From Modestobacter sp. VKM Ac-2984 (lineage in GTDB: Bacteria > Actinomycetota > Actinomycetes > Mycobacteriales > Geodermatophilaceae), in the NCBI RefSeq assembly GCF_026967985.1, contig NZ_JAPVBJ010000003.1:433101-497100 (forward strand): a DNA stretch of 64,000 bases. The letters are read 5' to 3'. Made by a program: the position numbers and the translations under genes. The notes beneath the pieces are model-generated. The model was not told the DNA's origin. It did not search any database and saw only the letters and a list, made by a program, of their open reading frames with translations. Position 1 is the first letter of the stretch. Each line of letters begins with the position of its first letter. Of the stretch, positions 34,208-42,315 are shown one piece after another.

Positions 34208-35803
34208 ATGAGCACCGTCCGTACGTTCGATGTGATCGTGGTGGGATTCGGCGACGCCGGCGCGGCAGCAGCGATCGAGGCAGCCGACAACGGCGCTCGG
34301 GTGCTGGTCCTGGACCGGAGCTACGGCGGCGGTGCCAGCGCCCTGTCCGGTGGCGTCGTCTACGCCGGCGGCGGGACGCCCCAGCAGCAGGCCAACGGGT
34401 ACTCCGACACCCCGGAGAACCTGTTCGACTACCTCGCGCTCGAGGCCGGCGACGCCGTCGACGAGGCCACCCTGCGGCGGTTCTGCGAGGAGAGCCCTGG
34501 GACGATCCCGTGGCTGGAGGCGCAGGGGGCGAGCTTCGCCAGCTCCCTGGTCCCGTACAAGACCTCCTACCCGACCGACGACTACTACCTCTACTTCTCC
34601 GGGAACGAGAAGGCCCACCCGTACAAGCTGAGCGCCGAGCCGGCGCCGCGGGGGCACCGGACCGTCGCCTCGGGGCTGGCCTCGGGCAAGGTGTTGTGGC
34701 AGCACCTCAGCGCGTCGGCCACGCGCAAGGGCGTCACCTTCCTGCCGCTGGCCCGGGTCCACGACCTCCAGGTCGTGGACGGCAAGGTCGTCGTGAAGTA
34801 CCGCGTCCTCCCCGCCGACGTGGCCGCGCGGGCCGGGCACGCCAAGCACGTCAAGCGCGGCGGCAAGCTCGGCAACTGGTCACCTCCGCTGGGCGAGTTC
34901 TTCAACGGCAAGGCCGATGCGATCTGGGACGAGGGTGCGGTCGACGAGGAGGCCCACGGAAGCGCGGTGGTCCTGGCGGCCGGCGGCTTCGTCTACAACC
35001 CCGAGTGGATGGCCCGCTACGCGCCGGAGTTCGACAGGATCTCCCCCCTGGGCACCCCCGGCGACGACGGCAGCGGCATCCAGCTGGGCCTCGACGTCGG
35101 CGGCACGGTGGCCAAGATGGGCAACGTCACCGCCTGGCGCTTCCTCTCCCCGCCCAGCGCCTTCCTCGAAGGCGTGACGGTCGGCATGGACGGCTCCCGG
35201 ATCGCCAACGAGGACCTCTACGGCGCGACCCACGGCAACGTGATGGTGCGGGAGTTCGCCGGCAAGGGATGGGCCGTCTACGACTCCACCACCTGGAAGA
35301 AGGCCCGGGGGCAGGTCAGGTCGCAGGCCCAGATCTTCCAGAAGCTGCAGCTGATGTACCTGTTCAGCGCCGGACACAAGAAGGCCCAGACCTTGTCCGA
35401 GCTGGCGCGGAAGACCGGCGTCGACGCCCGCGGGCTGCAGGCGACGGTGGACGCGTACAACGCCGGCATCGCCAGCGGGACCGGCGACCCGGCGCACAAG
35501 GACCCCGAGTACTCCACCCCGGTGCTGAACCCGCCGTTCTACGCCGTCGACATCTCCGTCGAGAACGCGCCGTTCTTCCCGGTCCCGGGACTCACGCTGG
35601 GCGGGCTGGTGGTCGACGGTGAGACCGGCCTGGTGGTGCGCGAGGACGGCGGCCTCGTCGACGGGGTCTACGCGGCCGGGCGCAATGCGGTGGGGGTCTG
35701 CTCGAACAGCTACATCAGCGGGCTTGCGCTGGCGGACTGCATCTTCTCCGGTCGCCGGGCCGGCGCCCATGCGGCGAGGACGGCCCGGGTCACCGCCCCC
35801 TGA
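34208..35803 (+). CDS. FAD-binding dehydrogenase, fumarate reductase/KstD family
   Basis: 531 residues. The N-terminal dinucleotide fold reads GFGDAGAAAAIEAADNGARV. The FAD-contacting ASALSGGVVYAGGG and the C-terminal AAGRNAVGVCSNSYISGLAL are characteristic of KstD-like flavoproteins acting on 3-ketosteroids and related ketones. GAGG precedes the ATG. The gene lies between two terminators, so it is probably its own transcript. Substrate unknown; terpenoid- or steroid-type ketones are plausible from the neighbourhood. Confidence 0.82.
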   Translation: MSTVRTFDVIVVGFGDAGAAAAIEAADNGARVLVLDRSYGGGASALSGGVVYAGGGTPQQQANGYSDTPENLFDYLALEAGDAVDEATLRRFCEESPGTIPWLEAQGASFASSLVPYKTSYPTDDYYLYFSGNEKAHPYKLSAEPAPRGHRTVASGLASGKVLWQHLSASATRKGVTFLPLARVHDLQVVDGKVVVKYRVLPADVAARAGHAKHVKRGGKLGNWSPPLGEFFNGKADAIWDEGAVDEEAHGSAVVLAAGGFVYNPEWMARYAPEFDRISPLGTPGDDGSGIQLGLDVGGTVAKMGNVTAWRFLSPPSAFLEGVTVGMDGSRIANEDLYGATHGNVMVREFAGKGWAVYDSTTWKKARGQVRSQAQIFQKLQLMYLFSAGHKKAQTLSELARKTGVDARGLQATVDAYNAGIASGTGDPAHKDPEYSTPVLNPPFYAVDISVENAPFFPVPGLTLGGLVVDGETGLVVREDGGLVDGVYAAGRNAVGVCSNSYISGLALADCIFSGRRAGAHAARTARVTAP

Positions 35804-35870
35804 GCCACGCCTGCCGGTCACGGCGGTCCCCACCTGACGGAGATCCCGAGCGGCGACGACCCGTGGCCCC

Positions 35871-35907
35871 GCGGTGCGTGCTGGCCAGACCGTCCAGCAC
35901 GCACCGC
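35871..35907. terminator. Bidirectional terminator between the flavoprotein and SDR genes
   Basis: GCGGTGCGTGCTGG and CCAGCACGCACCGC form a perfect 14-bp stem with a 9-nt loop between convergent genes. Confidence 0.75.
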
Positions 35908-35920
35908 AGCACCGGACCGG

Positions 35921-36739
35921 TCAGAAGTGCTGGGTGCCGCCGTCGACCGAGAGGTGCTCGGAGGTGATGAAGCTGGCCTCGTCGGAGGCCAGGAACGCCA
36001 CGGCGTTGGCGATCTGGTCCGGGGTCGTGTACGGCGGGTCGGTGAACGTCGTCCCCATGGGGGCGAGCCGCGGGTACGTCTCCCAGGTGCGCCGGATGGC
36101 ACCCATCATGTCCCCGCCGCCCATCGGCGTGGCCACGCCGCCGGGATGGACCGAGTTGACCCGGATGCCGTGCGCGCCGAGCTCGGCCGCGAACCCGCGG
36201 GTCATGCCGGTCACGGCGTGCTTGCTGGTCGTGTAGTGGACCATGAACGGCTGCATCTTCTTGCCCGCCGCGGAGCTGATCAGGATGATCGACCCGCCGT
36301 TGCCGGCGGACACCATGTGCGGCGCGCTCGCCATCACGGTGTTCCACACGCCGGTGACGTTGATGTCCATCGTGTCGCGGAAGATCTCCGGCGTTGCCTC
36401 GTCCCACGCGGCCGGCACGCAGATGCCCGCGTTGGCGACGGCCACGTCCAGCCGGCCGAACTCCGCCACCCCACGCGCCACGAACGCCTTCATGCCCTCC
36501 AGGTCGCGCACGTCGCCCTGGTGGGTGAGCACCCGCCGACCGAGGGCCTCGACGGCAGTGGCCGTCTCGGCCAGCTCATCGGGCGTCGCCGACTCGTAGG
36601 GGACGTGCGGCATGGCGCCGGCGAGGTCCAGGGCCAGGATGTCGGCCCCCTCCTCGGCCAGCCGTACTGCGTGCGCGCGTCCCTGCCCGCGCGCTGCGCC
36701 GGTGATGAACGCGACCTTCCCAACCAGCCGTCCTGCCAA
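35921..36739 (-). CDS. Mycofactocin-coupled SDR-family oxidoreductase
   Basis: 272 residues. The start of the protein, GRLVGKVAFITGAARGQGR, then the family-specific insertion after the second strand (DLAGAMPHVPYESATPDELA) match the SDR subfamily that co-occurs with mycofactocin (TIGR03971 type). These enzymes hold NAD tightly and use mycofactocin as electron acceptor. The catalytic pair is in HYTTSK. A TTG at 36739 is the only sensible start; GAGACGAGG precedes it. It is divergent from the mftD-like gene, sharing a 174-bp control region with three inverted repeats. Confidence 0.87.
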   Translation of the reverse strand: MAGRLVGKVAFITGAARGQGRAHAVRLAEEGADILALDLAGAMPHVPYESATPDELAETATAVEALGRRVLTHQGDVRDLEGMKAFVARGVAEFGRLDVAVANAGICVPAAWDEATPEIFRDTMDINVTGVWNTVMASAPHMVSAGNGGSIILISSAAGKKMQPFMVHYTTSKHAVTGMTRGFAAELGAHGIRVNSVHPGGVATPMGGGDMMGAIRRTWETYPRLAPMGTTFTDPPYTTPDQIANAVAFLASDEASFITSEHLSVDGGTQHF

Positions 36740-36825
36740 CGTCCTCGTCTCCTTCGGTCGGTGAAGCGGTGAGCGCAGGCGTGCGCCGGTCTCCTGCCCC
36801 GGCCCTGACGCGCGTCGGGCCATCG

Positions 36826-36887
36826 TGGCACGGAGTGCCACCAGTTGTGGCAGCCTGTGCCACGAATTGTCTTGGCACTCAGTGCCA
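36826..36887. promoter_or_regulatory. Three operator-like inverted repeats in the SDR/mftD divergent promoter
   Basis: Site 1 at 36826-36840 is TGGCAC-GGA-GTGCCA, perfect. Site 2 at 36848-36862 is TGGCAG-CCT-GTGCCA, with one mismatch. Site 3 at 36873-36887 is TGGCAC-TCA-GTGCCA, perfect. Centre spacings are 22 and 25 bp, so the sites lie on roughly the same side of the helix. Site 3 ends 26 bp before the mftD-like ATG. Confidence 0.75.
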
Positions 36888-36913
36888 TGACCTCGGGACG
36901 ACGGAGGAGTCAG

Positions 36914-38152
36914 ATGGCGAACGCGTGGTTCGAGTCGGTGGCAGAAGCGCAGCGTCGAGCGAAGAAGCGCCTGCCCAAGGGGGTGTACGGCGCCCTGGTG
37001 GCCGGCTCGGAGCGTGGGCTGACCGTGGACGACAACACGGCTGCGTTCGCCGAGCTGGGGTTCGCCCCGCACACGGCGGGGTTGAGCAACGAGCGGCAGC
37101 TGGCCACCACGATCATGGGCCAGCAGGTCTCCATGCCGATCATGATCAGCCCCACCGGGGTGCAGGCGGTCGACCCCGACGGTGAGGTCGCGGTGGCGCG
37201 CGCGGCCGCCTCGCGCGGGGTGGCGATGGGGTTGTCCTCCTTCGCCAGCAAGCCGATCGAGGAGGTCGTGGCGGCCAACCCGCAGACCTTCTTCCAGATG
37301 TACTGGGTCGGCTCCCGGGAGGAGATGCTGGGCCGGATGCAGCGGGCGAAGGACGCCGGTGCGGTCGGCATGATCGCCACCCTGGACTGGTCGTTCGCCT
37401 ACGGCCGGGACTGGGGCAGCCCGTTCATCCCGGAGAAGATCGACTTCGAGGCTGCTCGGAAGTACGCGCCTCAGGTGCTGGCCCGGCCGCGGTGGCTGCT
37501 CGACTTCGCCCGCACCCGCAAGCTCCCCGACCTCACGGTGCCGAACATGGTGGCCAAGCCGGGAGATGAGCCCCCGACGTTCTTCGGGGCCTACGGGCAG
37601 TGGAGCGCCTCCCCGATGCCCTCCTGGGAGGACGTCGCGTGGCTGCGCTCGCAGTGGGACGGGCCGTTCATGCTCAAGGGCGTGATGCGGATCGATGACG
37701 CCAAGCGCGCCGTGGACGCCGGGGTCACCGCGATCTCGGTGTCCAACCACGGGGGCAACAACCTCGACGGCACCCCGGCCGCGATCCGGGCGCTGCCCGC
37801 GGTCGTCGCGGCGGTCGGTGACCAGGTCGAGGTGCTGATGGACGGCGGCATCCGCCGTGGCGGCGACGTCGCCAAGGCCCTCGCCCTGGGCGCCCGGGCG
37901 GTCATGATCGGCCGGGCCTACCTGTGGGGCCTGGCCGCCAACGGCGAGGCCGGGGTGGGCAACGTCCTCGACCTGCTCCGCGACGGCCTCGGGTCGGCCC
38001 TGGTCGGCCTGGGCCACCGCTCGGTCGACCAGCTCAGCCCGGCCGACCTCGTCGTCCCACCGCACTTCGAACGACACCTCGGCGACGACACGACGGCCGA
38101 CGCCCCGGTGGAGAGCACCCCCTCGCGACGACGCCGGTCGACCGGCGTCTGA
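36914..38152 (+). CDS. mftD: MftD-type FMN-dependent alpha-hydroxy-acid dehydrogenase family protein
   Basis: 412 residues. It follows M. tuberculosis Rv0694 (MftD) closely over its length: MANAWFESVAEAQRRAKKRL, SPTGVQAVDPDGEVAVARAA, GPFMLKGVMRIDDAKRAVDA. The catalytic His279 is in SNHGGNNLDG, with Asn282 where lactate-oxidising relatives have a substrate-binding Arg; MftD has the same Asn. FMN-contacting Lys255 and Arg314 are present. MftD oxidatively deaminates the mycofactocin precursor. GGAGGAG precedes the ATG. About 25 C-terminal residues are extra. No other maturation gene is nearby, so it may be a paralogue with a changed role. Confidence 0.82.
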   Translation: MANAWFESVAEAQRRAKKRLPKGVYGALVAGSERGLTVDDNTAAFAELGFAPHTAGLSNERQLATTIMGQQVSMPIMISPTGVQAVDPDGEVAVARAAASRGVAMGLSSFASKPIEEVVAANPQTFFQMYWVGSREEMLGRMQRAKDAGAVGMIATLDWSFAYGRDWGSPFIPEKIDFEAARKYAPQVLARPRWLLDFARTRKLPDLTVPNMVAKPGDEPPTFFGAYGQWSASPMPSWEDVAWLRSQWDGPFMLKGVMRIDDAKRAVDAGVTAISVSNHGGNNLDGTPAAIRALPAVVAAVGDQVEVLMDGGIRRGGDVAKALALGARAVMIGRAYLWGLAANGEAGVGNVLDLLRDGLGSALVGLGHRSVDQLSPADLVVPPHFERHLGDDTTADAPVESTPSRRRRSTGV

Positions 38153-38171
38153 CCCCGGGACCTGCACACCC

Positions 38172-38202
38172 GCTGAGCCGACCGGTGGCCGGTCGGCTCA
38201 GC
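38172..38202. terminator. Bidirectional terminator between mftD-like and TetR genes
   Basis: GCTGAGCCGACCGG and CCGGTCGGCTCAGC form a perfect 14-bp stem with a TGG loop; the end overlaps the TetR stop codon. Confidence 0.75.
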
Positions 38203-38791
38203 GGGCGGCGAGCACCTCGTCGAGGTGCCCGAGCGGATCGGGCAGCTCGCCGGTGACCACGTCGTCGAGCCACACCCGGAACGTGGCGACCGCACGGGCG
38301 ACGACCAGCCGGGTGCGCCAGCCCACCGGGGGCAACGCCCCGCGCCGAGCCAGCAGCCGCACGGCCACGTCACGCTCCCGGTCGGCCAGCTGCAGGAACG
38401 GGCTCGGCCGGGAGGCCGCGGACTCCTCCGCCACCCGCAGGAAGAGAGCCAGTCGCTCCCGGTGGTCGACGACGTAGCCGGCCAACGTGCGCAACGCGTG
38501 GTCGAGCGCCGCGGCGTCGTCCAGCTGCTGCGGGGCGGCGGTGATCGCCGAGGTCAGTCGGGCAGCCATCTGCCGTGCGGGCTCGGCGAGGACGTCCTCC
38601 CGGCTGGGGAAGTACCGGAAGAAGGTGCGGGGCGCGATCTGGGCCGCCTCGCAGATGTCGGCCACGGTCACCTCGTCGTAGCCGCGCTCGGCGAACAGGG
38701 TCAACGCCGCGTCGACCGTCGTCGCGCGACTGTGCGCCCGCTTGCGCTCTCGGACGCCCACGATGCCGGCGTCGTCGTTCTCGGCTGCCAT
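38198..38791 (-). CDS. TetR-family regulator divergent from the MFS exporter
   Basis: 197 residues. The HTH at about 20-65 reads DAALTLFAERGYDEVTVADI and IAPRTFFRYFPSREDV. A helical ligand domain follows. The ATG at 38791 has GGAGG at 9 nt; an earlier ATG at 38815 is possible. Its promoter region contains the inverted repeat at 38922. With the TetR gene at 29797 it is one of two candidates for the factor that reads the shared repeats of this region. Confidence 0.82.
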   Translation of the reverse strand: MAAENDDAGIVGVRERKRAHSRATTVDAALTLFAERGYDEVTVADICEAAQIAPRTFFRYFPSREDVLAEPARQMAARLTSAITAAPQQLDDAAALDHALRTLAGYVVDHRERLALFLRVAEESAASRPSPFLQLADRERDVAVRLLARRGALPPVGWRTRLVVARAVATFRVWLDDVVTGELPDPLGHLDEVLAAR

Positions 38792-38921
38792 CCTCCCCGC
38801 CCTCCACCTCGCCACCGTCCCGCCGCCGCGATGCGGTTGCAGTGACCAACCACACCCCGCAAGTCGGGTGACCGCCGCCGGAGCGGCTCGCCACCACCAT
38901 CTCAGCGCCTAGTCTGCCTGG

Positions 38922-38936
38922 TGGCACAAACTGCCA
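38922..38936. promoter_or_regulatory. Operator-like inverted repeat at the MFS exporter promoter
   Basis: TGGCACAAACTGCCA has perfect 5-bp outer arms, TGGCA-N5-TGCCA, matching the outer bases of the SDR/mftD sites. It lies 7 bp after TAGTCT (38910-38915), a candidate -10 box for the MFS gene. Confidence 0.55.
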
Positions 38937-39003
38937 TCGCCTTCCCGGACGCCACTGCCGTCGCCACCGGGCTCCTGCACCCCTCCTCCGCGACGGAGAA
39001 CCC

Positions 39004-40485
39004 ATGGCACCCCCACCCACCACGGCCGCCCGGGCCTCGTCCCCCGACGCCGCAGCTGCCCCGGACACCGGATGGGACGCCCGCCAGGTCACCGCGGTCG
39101 CCATCGTCGCGACCTGCGGCGTCCTGGTGTCGTTGACCCAGACGCTGCTGGTGCCGGTGCTGCCGCAGATCCAGGCCAGCCTGGGGAGCTCGACCAGCGG
39201 AACCCAGTGGCTGCTGACCTCCACGCTGCTGGTCGCCGCCGTCGCCGTCCCGGTCTTCGGGCGGCTGGGCGACCTCTACGGCAAGCGGCTGATGCTCACC
39301 GTCGCCGCCGCCGCCCTCACCGTCGGCTCGCTGATCTGTGCGTTCAGCGACTCCCTCGGCTGGCTCATCGCCGGCCGGGCCGTCACCGGCATGTCCGCCG
39401 CGGCCATCCCGCTGGGCATCAGCCTGATCGGCTCCGTCCTCCCCGCCCACCGGGCGGGCGCGGGCATCGCCCTGGTCAGCGCCACGCTGGGCATCGGTGG
39501 CGCCCTCGGCCTGCCACTGGCCGCGCTGGTCGCCGAGAACGCCGACTACCACGCCCTGTTCTGGATCTGCGTCGTCGGCGGCGTGATCGCCATGGTCGGC
39601 GTCCTGCTCGCGGTGAAGGAACCCCCACGGATCGCCACCGGCCGGATGGACCACCTCGGTGCCGTCCTGCTCGCCGCGGCGCTCGTCTGCCTGCTCTACC
39701 CCCTGGCCCAGGCCACGACGTGGGGCTGGGACGACCCCAGGACGGTCGGCCTGCTGATGGCCGCCGCCGTCCTGCTGGTGGTGTTCGTGCTCGTCGAGCG
39801 GAGGGTGGCCTCGCCGCTGGTGGACATGGTGGTCAACGCCCGGCCGTCCCTGCTGCTGACCAACATCGCCTCGGTGTGCGTCGGGTTCGCCCTGTTCGCC
39901 ATGCTGATCGGCACCGCCTCCTACGTGCAGGCCCCCGAGGCCACCGGCTACGGCTTCGGCTCCTCGGTGCTGGCCAGTGGGCTGGCGATGCTGCCCAGCG
40001 GTGTCGCGATGCTGCTGCTGTCGCCGGTGTCGGCCAAGCTGTCCGAGCGGTTCGGCCCCAAGACCACCCTCGCCCTCGGGGCCACGGTCGTCGCCCTGGG
40101 TTTCCTCTGCCGCATCGTGTTCACCGGCTCGTTCACCCAGATCGTGATCGGGACGACCGTCGTCGGAGCCGGGACCGGCATCGCCTACGCCGCCATGCCC
40201 GCGCTCGTCCTGCGCGCCGCCCCCCGGTCCGAGCTCGCCGCGGCCAACGGGCTCAACGCCCTGGCCCGCAGTTTCGGCAGTTCGCTGGCCAGCGCCATCG
40301 GCGGCACGGTCCTCGCCGCCTCCACCCTCACCCTCGGCGCGTTCGAGCTGCCCTCGCTGAGCTCCTACCGACTGCTCTTCGGCATGTGCGCCGGCGCCGC
40401 CCTGCTCGGTGCCCTGATCGCACTGGTCATCCCCACCGCCCCGCAGGACGCGGAACGTGCTCCGGCGCACGCCCATGCGGCCTGA
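39004..40485 (+). CDS. MFS drug/metabolite exporter, EmrB/QacA (DHA2) type
   Basis: 493 residues with about 14 membrane segments. Family motifs are GRLGDLYGKRLML (motif A), the LPQIQASLGSSTSGTQWLLT segment, and SATLGIGGALGLPLA (motif C, antiporter signature). It probably exports an organic compound by proton antiport. GGAG precedes the ATG. The divergent TetR gene and the palindrome at 38922 suggest induction by a toxic substrate or intermediate of the neighbouring pathway. Confidence 0.9.
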   Translation: MAPPPTTAARASSPDAAAAPDTGWDARQVTAVAIVATCGVLVSLTQTLLVPVLPQIQASLGSSTSGTQWLLTSTLLVAAVAVPVFGRLGDLYGKRLMLTVAAAALTVGSLICAFSDSLGWLIAGRAVTGMSAAAIPLGISLIGSVLPAHRAGAGIALVSATLGIGGALGLPLAALVAENADYHALFWICVVGGVIAMVGVLLAVKEPPRIATGRMDHLGAVLLAAALVCLLYPLAQATTWGWDDPRTVGLLMAAAVLLVVFVLVERRVASPLVDMVVNARPSLLLTNIASVCVGFALFAMLIGTASYVQAPEATGYGFGSSVLASGLAMLPSGVAMLLLSPVSAKLSERFGPKTTLALGATVVALGFLCRIVFTGSFTQIVIGTTVVGAGTGIAYAAMPALVLRAAPRSELAAANGLNALARSFGSSLASAIGGTVLAASTLTLGAFELPSLSSYRLLFGMCAGAALLGALIALVIPTAPQDAERAPAHAHAA

Positions 40486-40504
40486 GCCGACCGGCGCGCA
40501 GCTG

Positions 40505-41632
40505 ATGACAGCCGACCAGCAGGGCGCGCCGGGCGACGACCGGCAACGGCCGGGTCCCACCGACCCGACTGACGGCGACACCTCCCAGCCCGGTGGTGGC
40601 CGCCCGACGGCGCGGGCGGCCGCCACCGCCTCGCCGAGGCGTCGGCTCGGCCGGTTCGCGATCGTCCTCACCTGTCTGGCGCTGGCGGTCTGGGCCCTGA
40701 CCTCGGTGCCGTGGACGGACACCTGGCGCGTCGTCTCCCGAGCCCAGTGGCCCTGGCTGCTCGTGGCGGCCGCAGGGACGCACCAGTCGGCAGCGAGCTG
40801 GGCCGTCGCCACCCGCCCCCTCCAGCCGGCGCACGCGCGGGTCACCCACCGGAAGCTGCTCGCGGTCAGCTACAGCAGCACCGCCATGACCCAGGCCCTG
40901 CCCGGAGGCAGCGTCGTCGGCGCCGCCTACGCGGTCTCGCGGCTGCGCTCCTGGGGAGCCAGCACGGGCGAGGCGCTCTGGATCACCTCCATGACCGCCC
41001 TGCTCAGCGGCGTGGTCCTCGCCGCAGCGGGCCTGGTCGGCCTCCTCAGCACCGGAGAGGGATCCGCCGGCACCGTGCTGACCGGCGGGGTCGCCCTGCT
41101 GGCCGTGACCGCGCTCGCCAGGCCCGCGGCGACGTTGAGCGTCCTGGGTGCCGGCGTCACGCGCGGCATCGGCGCGTTCCAGCGGCTCCCCGGCCGCGCC
41201 TCCCGCGCCGCGGACGCAGCCCGGGGCGGCTGGCGGCGGATGCTCGACCAGCTGCTGGCACAGCGGCTGTCCCCGGTCGCCGGGGCGCAGGCGGCGGCAT
41301 GGACGGTCGCCACCGTCCTCGGCGGCCTGCTCACGCTGTGGGGCTGCAGCCAGGCGGTGGGCGCCGAGCTCGGACCCACGCTGCTGCTCGCGGCCTACCT
41401 GACCGTCCGCGCCACCTCGCTCGTCCAGGTCACGCCGGGCGGACTCGGGGTCACCGACACCGCGCTGATCGCCGTCCTCAGCGCCGGCGGCGTCGACCTG
41501 GCCACCGCGACCGCACTGACCCTCGTCCACCGGGGGCTCACGATGGGCCTGAACGCGGTCATCGGCTGGACCGCGCTCGCCGTGGCCCGTCGTCCGCCCG
41601 GGACGGCCCCGGCCGGAGCGGCCACCGGTTGA
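40505..41632 (+). CDS. Lysylphosphatidylglycerol-synthase-like transmembrane protein (UPF0104/YbhN)
   Basis: 375 residues. A polar N-terminus of about 55 residues precedes some eight membrane segments. LPGGSVVGAAYAVSRLRSWG and the C-terminal VTPGGLGVTDTALIAVLSAG match the LPG_synthase_TM family, members of which are flippase-like. No catalytic aminoacyl-transfer domain is attached. I start at the ATG at 40505; an ATG at 40475 overlapping the MFS gene is possible. It lies directly behind the MFS gene and may be co-transcribed. Confidence 0.78.
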   Translation: MTADQQGAPGDDRQRPGPTDPTDGDTSQPGGGRPTARAAATASPRRRLGRFAIVLTCLALAVWALTSVPWTDTWRVVSRAQWPWLLVAAAGTHQSAASWAVATRPLQPAHARVTHRKLLAVSYSSTAMTQALPGGSVVGAAYAVSRLRSWGASTGEALWITSMTALLSGVVLAAAGLVGLLSTGEGSAGTVLTGGVALLAVTALARPAATLSVLGAGVTRGIGAFQRLPGRASRAADAARGGWRRMLDQLLAQRLSPVAGAQAAAWTVATVLGGLLTLWGCSQAVGAELGPTLLLAAYLTVRATSLVQVTPGGLGVTDTALIAVLSAGGVDLATATALTLVHRGLTMGLNAVIGWTALAVARRPPGTAPAGAATG

Positions 41633-41640
41633 CCGACCGG

Positions 41641-41668
41641 GCACCACGGCCGGGTGCGACCGTGGTGC
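41641..41668. terminator. Bidirectional terminator hairpin
   Basis: GCACCACGG and CCGTGGTGC form a 9-bp stem with a 10-nt loop between the convergent membrane protein and MarR genes. Confidence 0.6.
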
Positions 41669-41675
41669 TGCGAGC

Positions 41676-42245
41676 TCAGCGTGCGGAGAACTCCTGCTCG
41701 TGCACCGCTCCGACCTGGTTCAACCGCTCCAGCAGCGTGGCCAGCGCGGCCACCTCCTCGGCGTCCCAGTCGCTCAGGTCGGCCTCCCAGCGCGACCGCC
41801 GGGCCGCTCGCGACCCGCTCACCCGACGGTGACCCTCCGCCGAGATGGAGAGGAGCTGCGCCCGACCGTCGTCCTGGTCCGGCGCCCGCTCGACGAGCCC
41901 CAGGTCCACCAACGACGTGACCTGCCGGCTGACCGTGCTCTTGTCCATGCCGAGCCGGGCGACCAGGTCACCGGCGCGCAGGGGTCCGGCGTCGTCCAGC
42001 AACAGCATCAGGGCGTGGACGGCGCCGTCCAGGCCATCGTGGAGCTGACCGCCCAACCGGCCCTGCACCGTGCGCGACCGGCGGATGAGGAGCGTCAGCT
42101 CCCACTCCAGTGCCGCGAAGGCCGCCACGTCCTCGGTGCTGCGGGGACGACCGGGCGTGGTCCTCCCCTGCGGCTGGTCGGCCGGCCCCCGCGGCACGAC
42201 AGGACGGCCGCCTCCCCCGCCGTCGGAGGCAGCTGCTGCCCTCAT
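41676..42245 (-). CDS. MarR-family regulator
   Basis: 189 residues. The winged HTH at about 85-140 reads LRAGDLVARLGMDKSTVSRQ and then VERAPDQDDGRAQLLSIS, the wing with its conserved Asp-Arg. The first 40 residues are Gly/Pro-rich and disordered. AGGAG precedes the ATG at 42245. It follows the KstD-like gene on the same strand with a 70-bp gap, so it may belong to that operon. Ligand unknown. Confidence 0.85.
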   Translation of the reverse strand: MRAAAASDGGGGGRPVVPRGPADQPQGRTTPGRPRSTEDVAAFAALEWELTLLIRRSRTVQGRLGGQLHDGLDGAVHALMLLLDDAGPLRAGDLVARLGMDKSTVSRQVTSLVDLGLVERAPDQDDGRAQLLSISAEGHRRVSGSRAARRSRWEADLSDWDAEEVAALATLLERLNQVGAVHEQEFSAR

Positions 42246-42315
42246 GCGAGCTCCTGTCGTGCAGCGGGACCGGCGCACGGACGTGCGCCGGCAGGGCGGT
42301 CGGACCCGGACCGGC

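Noticed and set aside
36826-36887. TGGCAC boxes resembling the -24 element of sigma-54 promoters
   Set aside because: The TTGC -12 element at the right distance is missing, each box has a mirror copy making a palindrome, and sigma-54 is essentially absent from actinobacteria.
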